64,000 nt of DNA from Limanda limanda. Lineage: Eukaryota; Chordata; Actinopteri; Pleuronectiformes; Pleuronectidae. Below, piece after piece: positions 40,947 through 52,213 of this stretch (position 1 is the first letter of the stretch; every line of letters starts with the position of its first letter). The notes under the pieces are model-generated. The model was not told the DNA's origin, ran no database searches, and saw only the letters and a program-made list of their open reading frames with translations. The stretch is taken from positions 9,324,346 through 9,388,345 of the forward strand of contig NC_083656.1 in assembly GCF_963576545.1 (NCBI RefSeq). The letters are read 5' to 3'. The position numbers were made by a program, and so were the translations under genes.

Positions 40947-43900
40947 ATGGCCGCTCCGTTGCTCAGGATCTTTACTAAGGTGAGACTCAGTATTTCTGTT
41001 TACATGCTTTACGATGCTTCTCTGAATTCAGTATTTCCCCACTGTGTTAGCTATTTATCATTGACGTTATTAGCAAACAGCTGTTAACGCTAGCACTAGC
41101 ATCCCATGACACCTTGCTAGGTTTGGGTTCTTAGCTAACAACAAGGCAGTGTATCAATGGCTGAAGACACTAATCAAAGTCTTATTAGCATCTTAAAGTG
41201 AAGCTAAAAGTATGAGTGCATTAGCTGTAAGATGCATTTTGTTTGTGGCCCCTTAAATGCTACAAACCCCTCTGTTTAAACAGTGTAGTCGGTGTGTTTG
41301 CATATGTGTCATCTGCGTATGTCCTTTGTTTTCAGTCTTGCATCAGACTGACCCCCCGACCATGGGGGTCATGCCAGGCTGGATGGAGGGGCATGTCCAC
41401 CAGATCTTCCCCGGACGTGGCTGCACACGAGGCGGCCGCGGGGGTCTCCTTCCCTCCCCTGCAGACTTACTCGGAGGAGGAGAGCATGATGAGGGAGGCA
41501 GGTGAGCTGGAGGAGTGGAGGGGAAACACAAGTCCTGCTGCTGCTGCGGCTGGAGACAGAAAGTCCTCAGAACACTAAACATCTGTCTCCTTTTTTTGTC
41601 TTGACAGTGAAAAAATATGCACAAGAGCGCATTGCTCCATTTGTGTCAAAGATGGATGAAGACTCTGCCATGGATGAGGAAGTGATCAAATCTCTCTTTG
41701 AACAAGGCGTATGTCATTTACTAATTTGAGTTTTATCCGAGGTGTCATTACATTTGAGTTACTGCCTTTCTTTAAATCTGTTGAATGACTTGTATGTCGA
41801 CTTTTTTCGCAGCTCATGGGCATCGAGATCGACCCAGAGTACGGTGGCACCGGCTCTACCTTCTTCTCCTCCATTCTGGTCATTGAGGAGTTGGCGAAGG
41901 TGGATCCATCTGTGGCGGTTCTGTGTGACATCCAGAACACGCTGATCAACACCCTCTTCACCCAGCTGGGCACCCCAGCTCAGAAAGAGCAGTACCTCAG
42001 CCGACTGTCAACAGACATGGTGAGCAGTTCGATCTTTCTTTCTTTTATTTTATAATTAAGGGGGACCATCAACAATTGTAACAGATCACGTGACAGATTC
42101 GGCACATTCTGCATTTCCTGGAAGCTCTCCTGCGCTTCCTCATGTACCTGTGTCGACATGTCCCACAGATCGGAAGCTTCTGCCTTTCCGAAGCAGAGTC
42201 GGGGAGTGACGCCTTTTCTCTGAGGACGCGTGCTGAGAAACACAAGGACTATTACATCATCAACGGATCCAAGATGTGGATCAGTAATGCAGAGCACGCA
42301 GGTGTATTCCTGGTGATGGCCAATGTGGACTTCTCTGCTGTGAGTTACTGCCCATTGTTGTTTTTGCTGTCGTTGTTTACTGCAGCTCATAAATTACAAC
42401 ACTGTGCTATAGAGAGTAATTACTTATAAGGACCCAATTTATGGTAAATTGTTTATTAAACAATCTACAGATTTGACTATAAATTGTCAGAAAAGAGTGA
42501 AATATGGTGGAATCAGTTAGTCAAATATTGTGTGATATTTATGCTTTAAAAATGATTTTCTGTCCGAACCTGACCAAGCCTGAGAGGAAAGTAGCCGAAG
42601 CTGAACCACAATCAACAACAGTCTGTTCTTTGTGTCCGATCCTGATATTTACCCTGATAACAGGCACACGCAGTATAAAGTCAGGTAAACAGCCCAGCCA
42701 GTGTGACTGAACCAGACCACAACCCAAATATCATTTCACATTGTTTTCTCAACCTGGGAAGGCTCGGTTTGAGTGATTTAATAAGCCAATCAAACAACAG
42801 AATCACAGAGATCTATAGCTCAAGTTTAAAATCATGCTTAAATTGTTAGTATTTATCACAGGCACATATCATATTGAAATAAATTACGTGGTTTAGAATT
42901 TTCTTTTATGGACTAGGAAGCTGTTAATACCTCACAGATATATAAATATATATATCATCATTATTGTTTTCTCGTGATTGACAGGGATACAAAGGCATCA
43001 CCTGCTTCATCGTGGATCGGGACACCGAGGGGCTCGAAATCTGCAAAAAGGAGAACAAGCTCGGCCTGCGTGCGTCCTCCACCTGCCCGCTCAACTTTGA
43101 CAATCTCAAGGTACAAGCAAACACATTATGCAGAAACCAGAGTAATGTGAAAGAATTACACATTTGGACTCTTCCTTACTTCCCTGCTCTTCATTGTAGG
43201 TGCCAGAGAAGAACATTTTGGGTCAGATCGGTCATGGGTACAAGTATGCCATCGGCATGTTGAATGAGGGCCGGATTGGGATTGCAAGTCAGGTAGACCA
43301 TGAGATTGTTTTTATTTGATTTAGTTCAAAACAAGCCCAATGTGCTCTACTCAAGATAAGACCTGTTGCGTGTTAACTTTGTCTCGATGTGTCTCAGATG
43401 CTTGGTCTGGCACAGGGCTGCTTCGACAACACCATTCCTTACACAAGACAGAGGAAGCAGTTCGGAAAACGCATCTTTGACTTCCAGGTGAACGTTTCCC
43501 CTCTTTTACCTTACATGTGTACGATTGATCACAAAACTCTGCCAGCCGGCGCATTGTTCAGCGAGTGCTCATGGTGTTGTGGAACTCTTTGTATTCCAGG
43601 GCATGCAGCACCAAATTGCGCATGTAGCGACGCAGATCGAAGCCGCGCGGCTGCTGACGTACAACGCTGCTCGCCTGAAGGAAGCTGGGAGACCTTTCAT
43701 TAAGGAGGCCTGCATGGCTAAATACTTCACTGCAGAGGTGAGCTTTCTGAGTCAAGGACTTTTCACGATCTTGATGGTCTTTTCGACCAGCATTTGATCT
43801 TTGGAGCTCATATTAGCATGCTCAATCAGTCCTGCTTCTTTCAACTGAGATGTATTGCCAGAATCAAACCTGTACTATCTGCCAAAAAGAAAGAATTATG

Positions 43901-44896
43901 TTAGAAATTATATTATTAAATACAGGGCCCTGCGTGAACTCGGTCTTGACTATGTTGAGGACATGTTTTAAAACCTCTGACATCTGAATTGTTTCTATAG
44001 ATTTGCTTTTTTATAACACTCTTGCCTCAAGTTAGTTTTTAAGCTAATCTCATCAGTGTTGCTGACCCTTGATTATTCTTATTTAGCCTGTGTTACATGT
44101 TTTATGTATTCTACAGTATCAGATGTTATTATCCTGTCCAGGAAACTCTCTTATGTTTAATATTTTCAGTCAATGACGCATCAATTTTATTTTCCACAGC
44201 TTGCAACACAAACCACGTCGAAGTGCATCGAATGGATGGGAGGGGTCGGCTTCACAAAAGACTATCCCATAGAGAAATACTACAGAGACTGTAAAATTGG
44301 TGAGTATAACTGCACCAACATGAACCTCCAGATGACTGTTGACATGTGTTTCCAGACTGTTTGTGAAGTCGTTTTTTTTTTTTAGAGTTGAGTTGTGTAA
44401 CTGCCACTAAAGCTACAAGGTGGAAAGAACACAAATCACGAGGGCTGCGGGAGGGTCAGGTGTAGCTGCCTGTGATTGGACCAGGGTGAGGCGGAGAAGG
44501 AGGCTGTGGCTGTAATGGGACCCTGTAGGAATTCCCCCTCTCAGAGTGTCGTTATGCAAACACGGTGCCAAGGAAACTGCCAGGGCAACATGTCACTTTT
44601 CCTCTCATCACTTTCACGTTGGCTCCGTGGTCCTCCAGCTGGAACTCTGGTAGAGTGAGCTGCGTAAAAAAACCACTCACCCCGACCCCTAACCCTCCTT
44701 AGTCATGATAGGGAAAGCTGTAGAGTAGATCTCTAGGCAGGGGGGGATCTAACATAAAATATCTTTTTTTTGTCTGCAGGGATTTTATTCTAATACTTTG
44801 TTTTGTGCTCATTTCGCAGGCACCATTTATGAGGGCACAACGAATGTTCAGCTTTCCAGTATAGCCAAGTTCATCGATAAGGAGTACGACTACTAG
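40947..44896 (+). CDS. acadsb: Short/branched-chain specific acyl-CoA dehydrogenase, mitochondrial
   Basis: ACADSB oxidises 2-methylbutyryl-CoA in isoleucine breakdown, passing electrons from FAD to ETF. Eleven exons give 433 aa (human 432): 40947-40979, 41336-41501, 41608-41708, 41813-42019, 42169-42339, 42985-43110, 43200-43292, 43398-43487, 43600-43737, 44200-44299 and 44820-44896. The N-terminus ([11 protein letters not shown], then Arg-rich and poor in acidic residues) is a mitochondrial targeting peptide. Family blocks are [37 protein letters not shown], the ACAD signature [41 protein letters not shown] and [22 protein letters not shown]. The catalytic Glu lies in TIYEGTTN, about residue 413. 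All splice sites are GT-AG. Intact and expected to be active. Confidence 0.97.
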
Positions 44897-45472
44897 ACAC
44901 TTCCAACAGGAACCTGATCGATTGCACTCTGCTGTGTTACACTCCATATCTTTTTTTAAATACGACTTTGGTGGGATAATTGCAGGAGCAGTGCAATGCT
45001 ATAGACCTGCTTTCATAGTTTTCTTCCAATTTCAACTTGTACACTTGTAAAGTAGTTCCCACTACCGCTGTTGCTGATTAAGTTATAGTTATAGTTCCCA
45101 TACTTTGGGGTTAAAGTTTTATGTTCCGTTTGCCTTCTGTTGTCACCTCTTCATTTTGAAATACGACAGCATTCTTCAATTGTACATCTCTACCACTTTC
45201 CTCTTTGCCTCAATTTTGTCTTGCGTCATCAATAATTTCAAATAACTGTCTTTGTATTGCAATATGAGAATTAATTAAAATATTATTTTTGATCTTAATT
45301 TTAACGTTTCAGTGCTTTCAGGAGGATAGCTATGACTGAAATCAGACATCAGTATTGTATTTGCCGGATACTGATATGTAATGTAACAGTTTCATGCCTC
45401 GTTAATCCTGTACAGTTCTTCGCTGCGAAAACGAGACAAGTTATCAAATGTTAACAGTGATCTATCAAAATC

Positions 45473-45478
45473 AATAAA
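45473..45478 (+). terminator. acadsb: Polyadenylation signal AATAAA, acadsb
   Basis: AATAAA about 580 bp after the acadsb stop, within the first AT-rich tract; plausible 3' UTR end. Confidence 0.5.
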
Positions 45479-48259
45479 TCTTTTAATATGCTGTGAATCC
45501 TCTGTTTCTGGTGTCACTGATGCCCGTTTGAAGAGTAGTATCAAGTTCTGCCACTAGATGGAAGCATTCTCCAGAGTGACCACAGCACCCTGGGCTTGAG
45601 TGGCTCCTCAGTGCAGGGCAGTAAATTATCATGTCTCATAACAGCCTGTCACCTCTAATGATATTTTATCCCAATTTAATTACACCGGTGCTTCAGATGA
45701 AAAGAGCCCGTCTGTCTAGCGTAATTGCCTCACTGATAATTTTTCAGGTGAGATTGATCACATTTGGCCTCCAAGCTGTGTAAGATGAGGCCTATTGTTT
45801 TACATCAGGCAGGCAAGTTGTGTTCACATGTATAGGATCATTAACAGCTATTGCACACGGCCCCTTATGTACATGTTACTTACTGTGTATCTGTTAAACA
45901 AGTAATAATTACCACCATGAGATATTTATTAACACGGATGTTAAAAGTCAGATTCATAATGTTGTAATAACAGAGATCAGCAATGGCCACATTTGGATTT
46001 CAGAAAGCAAATGAATAAGAACCTATACAAATATCCATTCTTTGTGTGTCTGTTTTATCATCTTTCTTTAATAAAAGAAACCGAATGATCGCGAAAGGAT
46101 CGCATCTGTTAGAATATGAATTTTCCTGATTAAACTGATAAAGCTTTTGTTTTATTGGTTTCCTGAAAACCCAGAATTTAAACGTATAATGTGAGAAAAA
46201 AAGGAAACAATAAGCAAAAGACAAATTTACTACAGTATTATTTTGACAAGAATTCTTCCTCCTTCTCATGTTTTATTGATCATCTCACTTCCTGATGGTG
46301 CTAAATAATGATGAAATATTTATCTTGATTGTTTTGTCTGTCGTGGCAGAGAATCCCCTAAACTGTGGTGTCATGATCACAAATAATAAAATATTAAATG
46401 TCATCGGATTACACCTGTATTCAAGTAAATTAGGCTTTGTTATAGGATATAATTGTGTGAAAATATTGTGATGTAGATGTAAACTTTCACTTCTAAATGA
46501 TTTCAGTGTTTTCTCATCACTCTCAGGGGAATGACAGCTTTGACAGACAGATATTCTCGAACATATTTAATAGCATCAGGTCCATGTTTGCTGACAAAGC
46601 AGTGAAGTGGAAACAGGGGCCTGTGTTAGCATCACTGATTGAGTGTGTCCTCCGTTTTCCCCTCTGACCCACTCCGACTGGTTCTGTGTGTGGAACGAGC
46701 CCCGGTTTAATGAACATAATCTGGTGAAAACACAGCTATCCTGCTTTTCACTTGGAGCTGGCAAACGCAGCTCAAGCAGCCTCTTTCTCCGCCCCCATCT
46801 TTAACACAGCCATGAGACCTCTAATTATGCAGGGATTCAAGTAGCTTTCCACAAAACACAGTGTTGTCCTTTAGAGCTGGAGAGCTGCTCCACGAGCTGA
46901 AAGGACAGGCTGCATGTTTGCAGGTTGAGCAAATTCAATTTGTGTGATTAGCTCCCTGCATCTGCTTCAGGTTCAGTCTCAATCATAAATGCTGAATTCA
47001 CTCTGCGTTCATTTTCTATATTTTCGAGGCAACTTTCACCTCAAATTATCCTAAATAGGAGCATTTACATCACTGCATTGACAGATGTAACTTCTGTGTT
47101 AGATGCTGGTTTTTATCAGTGAAAGATTTAGATTAAAGAGAATCTTATACCCTCTGCATGTTGCATTCTTAATATATTATTGCACGTTATCTCAATCTGA
47201 AAGCAGAAACAATACAGAGGAGGCCCACTGCTCATTTTCTACAAAATTATCATCTAATCTGATCACATACAATCTGCTGCAGCCAAACACCAGCCAGTGT
47301 TGTTATAATCTGTGACAGAGACAAGACTTGCTGTTTCATTGCATTACACCACCTGCTGCCTCTGTGCGTCTGCAGCCTTTTGTGCCAAAGCTGATTTGAA
47401 AAGCCTTTATCACAATGGTATAAACATTCAATTTGATGTCCGCCCGTAGCACTTCCTGCCTAATAAAATTACACCGAAGTCAATGAGCTCCGGTGCAGGT
47501 GAAGTGCACGGTGCATATTGCTTTCCCGTTGCACAGAGGTGGAACAGAGGGATGCTGGGAATGAAGCAGATGGATGTCAGGTTGTAAAATGTATCGAAGA
47601 ATTCAAATCAGCAAATTGTGCTGTTGAATATAAATATAATACTTATTAAGTTGGATTTCCTTATTTTTTATTTGTCTTTTTATATATTTTGGAGGCTTTC
47701 GTGATGCGTAAAATCTATGCGTAATTTGCGTAATAATTGTGCCATGGCCAAGTTAAAGTGTGAAGATCCCTGGACCATTGATTGAATTTACTGGCCGGTG
47801 ATGGTGCTGCACCTCCCTTAAAACACTGAGACATTTTCCTCTTCCCTCTAATTGGATGATAAGTGTGCGCCTACACTGTTGAGCCTGGAGCCAAAACGCT
47901 TGCGCGCGGCCTTTCTCTTCTGAGTCTATTCTCGTCACAGCCCCCCGAGGTTTCATCTCAAATCCCATTTGCTATTTTACCTGCCCAATAGCAGAGACCG
48001 AGCGCGTTTTAACTTGGTCGGCATTTTTTTGATTCCATCATTCCATCCATCCATCCAGCGCATGTTTGACGCACTGATCCCTGCGCTCTCGCTCCGATCA
48101 TCCTCGGGAGGTGGACGCACGCAGCTTGGTGTGACTTCTACTCTCTCTTTCGCTCTTCTTCTCGTAAATCATTTTATCCGAGAAGATCTTTTCGTCAGGT
48201 GTTTCTACCCCCGGGTAACTTTAGTTTGATGGTGATCCACATCGGACAGTAACACGGTG
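45479..48259. other. Intergenic region acadsb to hmx3, candidate regulatory DNA
   Basis: No gene is seen. 45640-45960 is non-repetitive and rich in homeodomain-type TAAT/ATTA cores, including AATTTAATTACACCGG and CGTAATTGCCTCACTG, which looks like conserved enhancer DNA. From about 47950 the sequence leads into the hmx3 5' UTR; it contains a short CATC run (48043-48056). Confidence 0.45.
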
Positions 48260-49413
48260 ATGGCAGACTCTGATGCGCAAGAGACTCGCCAGCCAGCAAA
48301 GGACTCACCCTTCTCCATCAAGAACCTGCTGAACATCGAGGACAAGCCCGCGAAGCAGAAGAGCTTCCTGGGCTCGTCCAGAGGAGTGTTCGAGGGCAGC
48401 TTCTTCTCCCGGCTCGGTGAATTATCTTTCCCTCGGTTTGAGCTGCCCTCGCCACAGAGGATCGGACTCTCGGGGCAGTATCTGGACAGAGCGTCCACCT
48501 GGTGGTATCCTTACACGCTTGGGGCTCATCTGAGGACCGGAGGTAAATATTTTTTAAATATGCATGTGAGGAAATTGCAGCTTTTTGCTCTGAAAAAAAT
48601 AGAGTGATTTAAATGAAAAAAGGCCTTTTTGCACATTTTATTTCATGGACATTGAATTGTTCTTAGAATAATTGTTAATTATAAGGAGGCAAGTCCAGAA
48701 ATCCTTGATTAAAAATCGATATTACAAAAAGCACGTTTCTGAATATGCAATTCATTAAATCCATGGGGTTGCCACTGTGGGATCATGTTTGAAAACTGAG
48801 AAAATGTTTGTTTCTTCCTTCAGTGTCTGAGAAGGCAAACCCGAGGGAGGCATCCCAGGCACCAGACAGGCGCTCCCCGGACATCCAAAGAAGTGACCTG
48901 CAGGATGTCAAAGAGGAAAGCGCCGACGACGAGGTCCCGCTGGACGAGAGCGACGCGGAGGAGCCCAAGAGAGAGCTGGACCCGGAGGACGACTGGAGGA
49001 AGAAGACGGACGAGCTGGACTCCGACAACAAGCCGTGTCGCAAGAAGAAGACGCGCACGGTGTTCTCCCGGAGCCAGGTGTTCCAGCTGGAGTCCACCTT
49101 CGACATCAAGCGCTACCTGAGCAGCTCGGAGCGGGCCGGCCTGGCCGCGTCCCTGCACCTGACGGAGACCCAGGTGAAGATCTGGTTCCAGAACCGGAGG
49201 AATAAGTGGAAGAGGCAGCTGGCCGCGGAGCTGGAGGCGGCCAACCTGAGCCACGCGGCGGCGCAGAGGATTGTGCGGGTTCCCATTCTGTACCACGAGC
49301 ACGGGGACTCCACCGGGGGCCCCTCTGCAAACTCACCGGGAAACCAGTCGCTGCTGGCTTTTCCCCACCACATGTACTATTCCCACCCGGTGCCACTGCT
49401 GAGGCCTGTTTAA
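48260..49413 (+). CDS. hmx3: H6 family homeobox 3 transcription factor
   Basis: HMX3 is a nuclear homeodomain factor acting in inner ear, lateral line and hypothalamus development. Two exons (48260-48542, 48824-49413) encode 290 aa. The Eh1-like N-terminal motif [10 protein letters not shown], then LSFPRFELP and WWYPYTLG, match HMX3 and not HMX2. An acidic region follows, then the homeodomain (about 167-227: [20 protein letters not shown]...[14 protein letters not shown]). After it comes the HMX block [20 protein letters not shown], then VPILYHE and a C-terminal PVPLLRPV typical of HMX3. The ATG at 48260 is used; a GTG just before it is not needed. Exon 2 is GC-rich (CpG island). Vertebrates normally have hmx2 next, but it is absent here, so this may be the hmx3b type left after the teleost genome duplication. 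Confidence 0.95.
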
Positions 49414-49528
49414 CACTGACTGCGTCCATTCAGCTGTAAATATGTTTTTAAACGAGAGTGAGCTTCATAGAAAAAAATTTAAAACATTTTGTAGATTTTG
49501 TAGATTAATCGGACACTATGTTACTTCA

Positions 49529-49530
<2 letters not shown>

Positions 49531-49607
<77 letters not shown>
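49531..49607 (+). repeat. (TTA)n microsatellite in the hmx3 3' UTR
   Basis: About 25 uninterrupted TTA units start 117 bp after the hmx3 stop codon, upstream of a possible poly(A) signal at 49663. A shorter related run is at about 49676-49699. Confidence 0.95.
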
Positions 49608-49662
49608 TGTCCCTTATCCTGCTGAAGTGTATGCAAGACAAAAAATACCTATTACAGCCCCC

Positions 49663-49668
49663 AATAAA
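49663..49668 (+). terminator. hmx3: Possible polyadenylation signal AATAAA, hmx3
   Basis: First AATAAA after the hmx3 stop (250 bp downstream). The following DNA is AT-rich, so other sites are possible. Confidence 0.4.
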
Positions 49669-51047
49669 AAAATTATAATTATTATTGTTGTTATTATTAT
49701 AGGTGAAATCATTTCGGTTTTTAAAGTGGTTGCTGTTCCCTTAGGAAAAAAAGAACTTGCTTTAAACAGGGTTTACTGTCCACATGTATTTTACAGAGAT
49801 TCGTGTCAGTGTTTGTACAAAACATGTGGAATTTAATATTTTGGCATTTTCCAACATTGTGCAATATTTCTGGCTTCACATTAGACTACCTATAGTTACA
49901 CTTTTGCAGGAAAAACAAATATAATTTTCTTTTTGTCATGTAATAGTGAGGACAATCATGTGATCCTTGACAAAATAACCAGAAAAGCTGCAGGTGATGT
50001 CATTGTTTTTAAGGATGCAATGTTTTGCCGGTGATTTTAAAGCCATGAAAGAGCCAAAAAACCCTCTGTTTATTTTGTGTATGTTTTTCCTCTGATATTG
50101 TTATTGAAATTCTGTATATTCTATGGTCTTACACTCAGTAAATATTTCCTTCCAAAAAGAAATATGTGCAAGAGTGATGTACATGAGGGAAAAGAAATGA
50201 TTGTTGGTTTAAATCATGTTGTAAAAATCTTGGTTTTCAAACCTTTGTGAGTACGGAGTGATGTGTTATTCGTCGAATGTCTATTTTTCAAATATCTAAG
50301 GCAGCGTGCAGGTATCCGAAAGATTTAAAAAAAAAAAAAATCAAAACTTAAATAATGTTGAAGTTTAATAATGATGGTCAGTTTTTTTTTATTTGATGAC
50401 TTGAGAATTTTGTAATTCAATTACAATCAATTTCAAAGACCGTTTGAGAATTGTGTTTCTTCATCTAAGAATATTTGATTGAGACACACAAACACATGAT
50501 CTCTTGCAGTATTGATCTGCTGCATATACAGACCTATATCCTTTCTTTAGTAATCAATTATAACGCTAAAACCTATAGGCTGTAGATTAAGGTTGTTACA
50601 TGGGATTTAAAAAGCAAAGAATGCATTTCAAAGCAAATTTGTCATTAATCCAATCATTTTGGTAATTTCTTCTTCTTTTGCATCTGAGAAGAAGAATCTA
50701 ATATTCCATAGAAAAGATGAGTGAAGCACTTTTCAGCTGTGGGTTTTAAAAAGAAAAATGTTATTATTACATGACCTTCTGGCATATAGGAAATCATTTT
50801 TATTCAACTAGACCTTTTGGGGCAAACTCAAATCCCACAGAAACAGGAAAAGAAAGAAAGAAGTCTATCTTACAACAACATACATGTGAGTTAACATGGA
50901 AAGCAATAGCTGTGTTTAGATTAGTGTACCTCATTTAAAAATTACCAATCTCTTACTTTACTATGGCCATTCAATTATAGTTTTTATTATATTTATATTG
51001 TATTAATTTTGATGAAAGATCAAATAACAGAAAACAACTGTGTTACT

Positions 51048-51051
<4 letters not shown>
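49669..51051. other. Intergenic region hmx3 to bub3, no hmx2
   Basis: AT-rich sequence with no homeobox or other coding similarity on either strand. The [15 protein letters not shown] motif of an HMX gene is absent, so hmx2 is not hidden here. Confidence 0.7.

Positions 51052-51098
<47 letters not shown>
51052..51098 (+). repeat. (GA)n microsatellite upstream of bub3
   Basis: About 23 uninterrupted GA units directly precede the bub3 promoter motifs. Confidence 0.95.
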
Positions 51099-51099
<1 letters not shown>

Positions 51100-51104
51100 A
51101 GTCC

Positions 51105-51391
51105 TATGTCACGTGATCTGCGCTGTGACACCGGAAGTAAAGTCGGTGCTCGACCGGCCAATCACATCGCAGGCGGGAATTCGAACGTTCATTCCAACCA
51201 ATCAGCGTCCTCTCTCTGCAGGGATCAGCTCTTGCTAGGAGGGGAGTTAGCTTAGCGCAGACACACTTAGCTGTTCAACTTCGGCCCTTTTCCACGTTAT
51301 TTATATGATTATATTACCGTAAACCAGCGCGGAATAAACAGGCGCAGTTAACACAGCATCGTTTTCGTCTGAAAGGCTCCGAACCGACACG
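51105..51391 (+). promoter_or_regulatory. bub3: bub3 promoter and non-coding first exon
   Basis: A dense set of motifs lies within 100 bp: E-box TCACGTGA (about 51108), ETS/NRF-type CCGGAAGT (51131), CCAAT boxes at 51158 and 51198, and GGCGGGAA followed by TTCGAA (51172-51185). The last pair resembles a CDE/E2F site next to a CHR element, as in genes peaking in G2/M. There is no TATA box. A strong donor CACG|GTAAGTG ends a non-coding exon at 51391. The coding part begins right after a TTGCAG acceptor at 52214. The motifs are seen in sequence; their function is inferred. Confidence 0.65.
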
Positions 51392-52213
51392 GTAAGTGAA
51401 GTAAAACGCCTCGTGTCAGCGTGTGTAGCCCGCGTTGTCTCCACTGTTAGCAAACACGGCTAACAACAGGCGTGGGCTCGGGGTAATTGCTGGATGATGT
51501 GGAGCAGTTCGCGGTGATTTGGAATAAAAGCAAACGCGAGACACGCCGCGAATCAAACTTAACCTTTCATCGAGCTCCAGTAACATATTGTGTTTCTCTA
51601 GGGAGCTCACATGGTGCATGCTTAGCTCCCGGTTGGGCGTGTTAGCTAAACTCGTAGCTAATGCTAGCGGGCACGGCTAATAACAAGCAGGAAACACATT
51701 GATACTCACGTCAGACAGTGGAAGAGGCTACTTCCAGGGAGTTCAGCGAAAAGACAAGCTTAGATCATTGAAGCATATCCAGTCATATCGATAAGGACCT
51801 GTTAGTTTGTTATTGGTCAACAATGTGAGTAGCTCTGGCGTCAAATGTCATTAAACAACAAGATGCCTGTTAATATTAAAGCATACTTTTTTTAAATATC
51901 AGATTTCAGAGTAATTACGTTTGATATTTAGAACTAAACAACACATATTAGTGGATCATAATGAAGTTAAGTATAAAGTCCATCAAATAATTAATAAAAT
52001 TGTGAATCCTTTAACATATGTTATAATAACAATGATAAAGTCTTTATACTTGATCGAATCAACATACACATACAGAGAGTGACAGATGCATATCGGTTTG
52101 ACTCCATCGTAGTTTTTAAAGCATCAGTTTGTGGCGTTAAACTGTGTTTTAGTTTAGTTTATGCCCTTTATATTGTCCATTAGTCTTGATGGTTATCTTT
52201 TCCCTTCTTGCAG

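Noticed and set aside
40571..40978. 135-codon open frame upstream of acadsb
   Set aside because: It overlaps the acadsb first exon in another frame, is AT-driven in composition and shows no known domain.
48820..49302. 160-codon open frame antisense to hmx3 exon 2
   Set aside because: This is a shadow of the GC-rich homeobox exon; it has no independent support.
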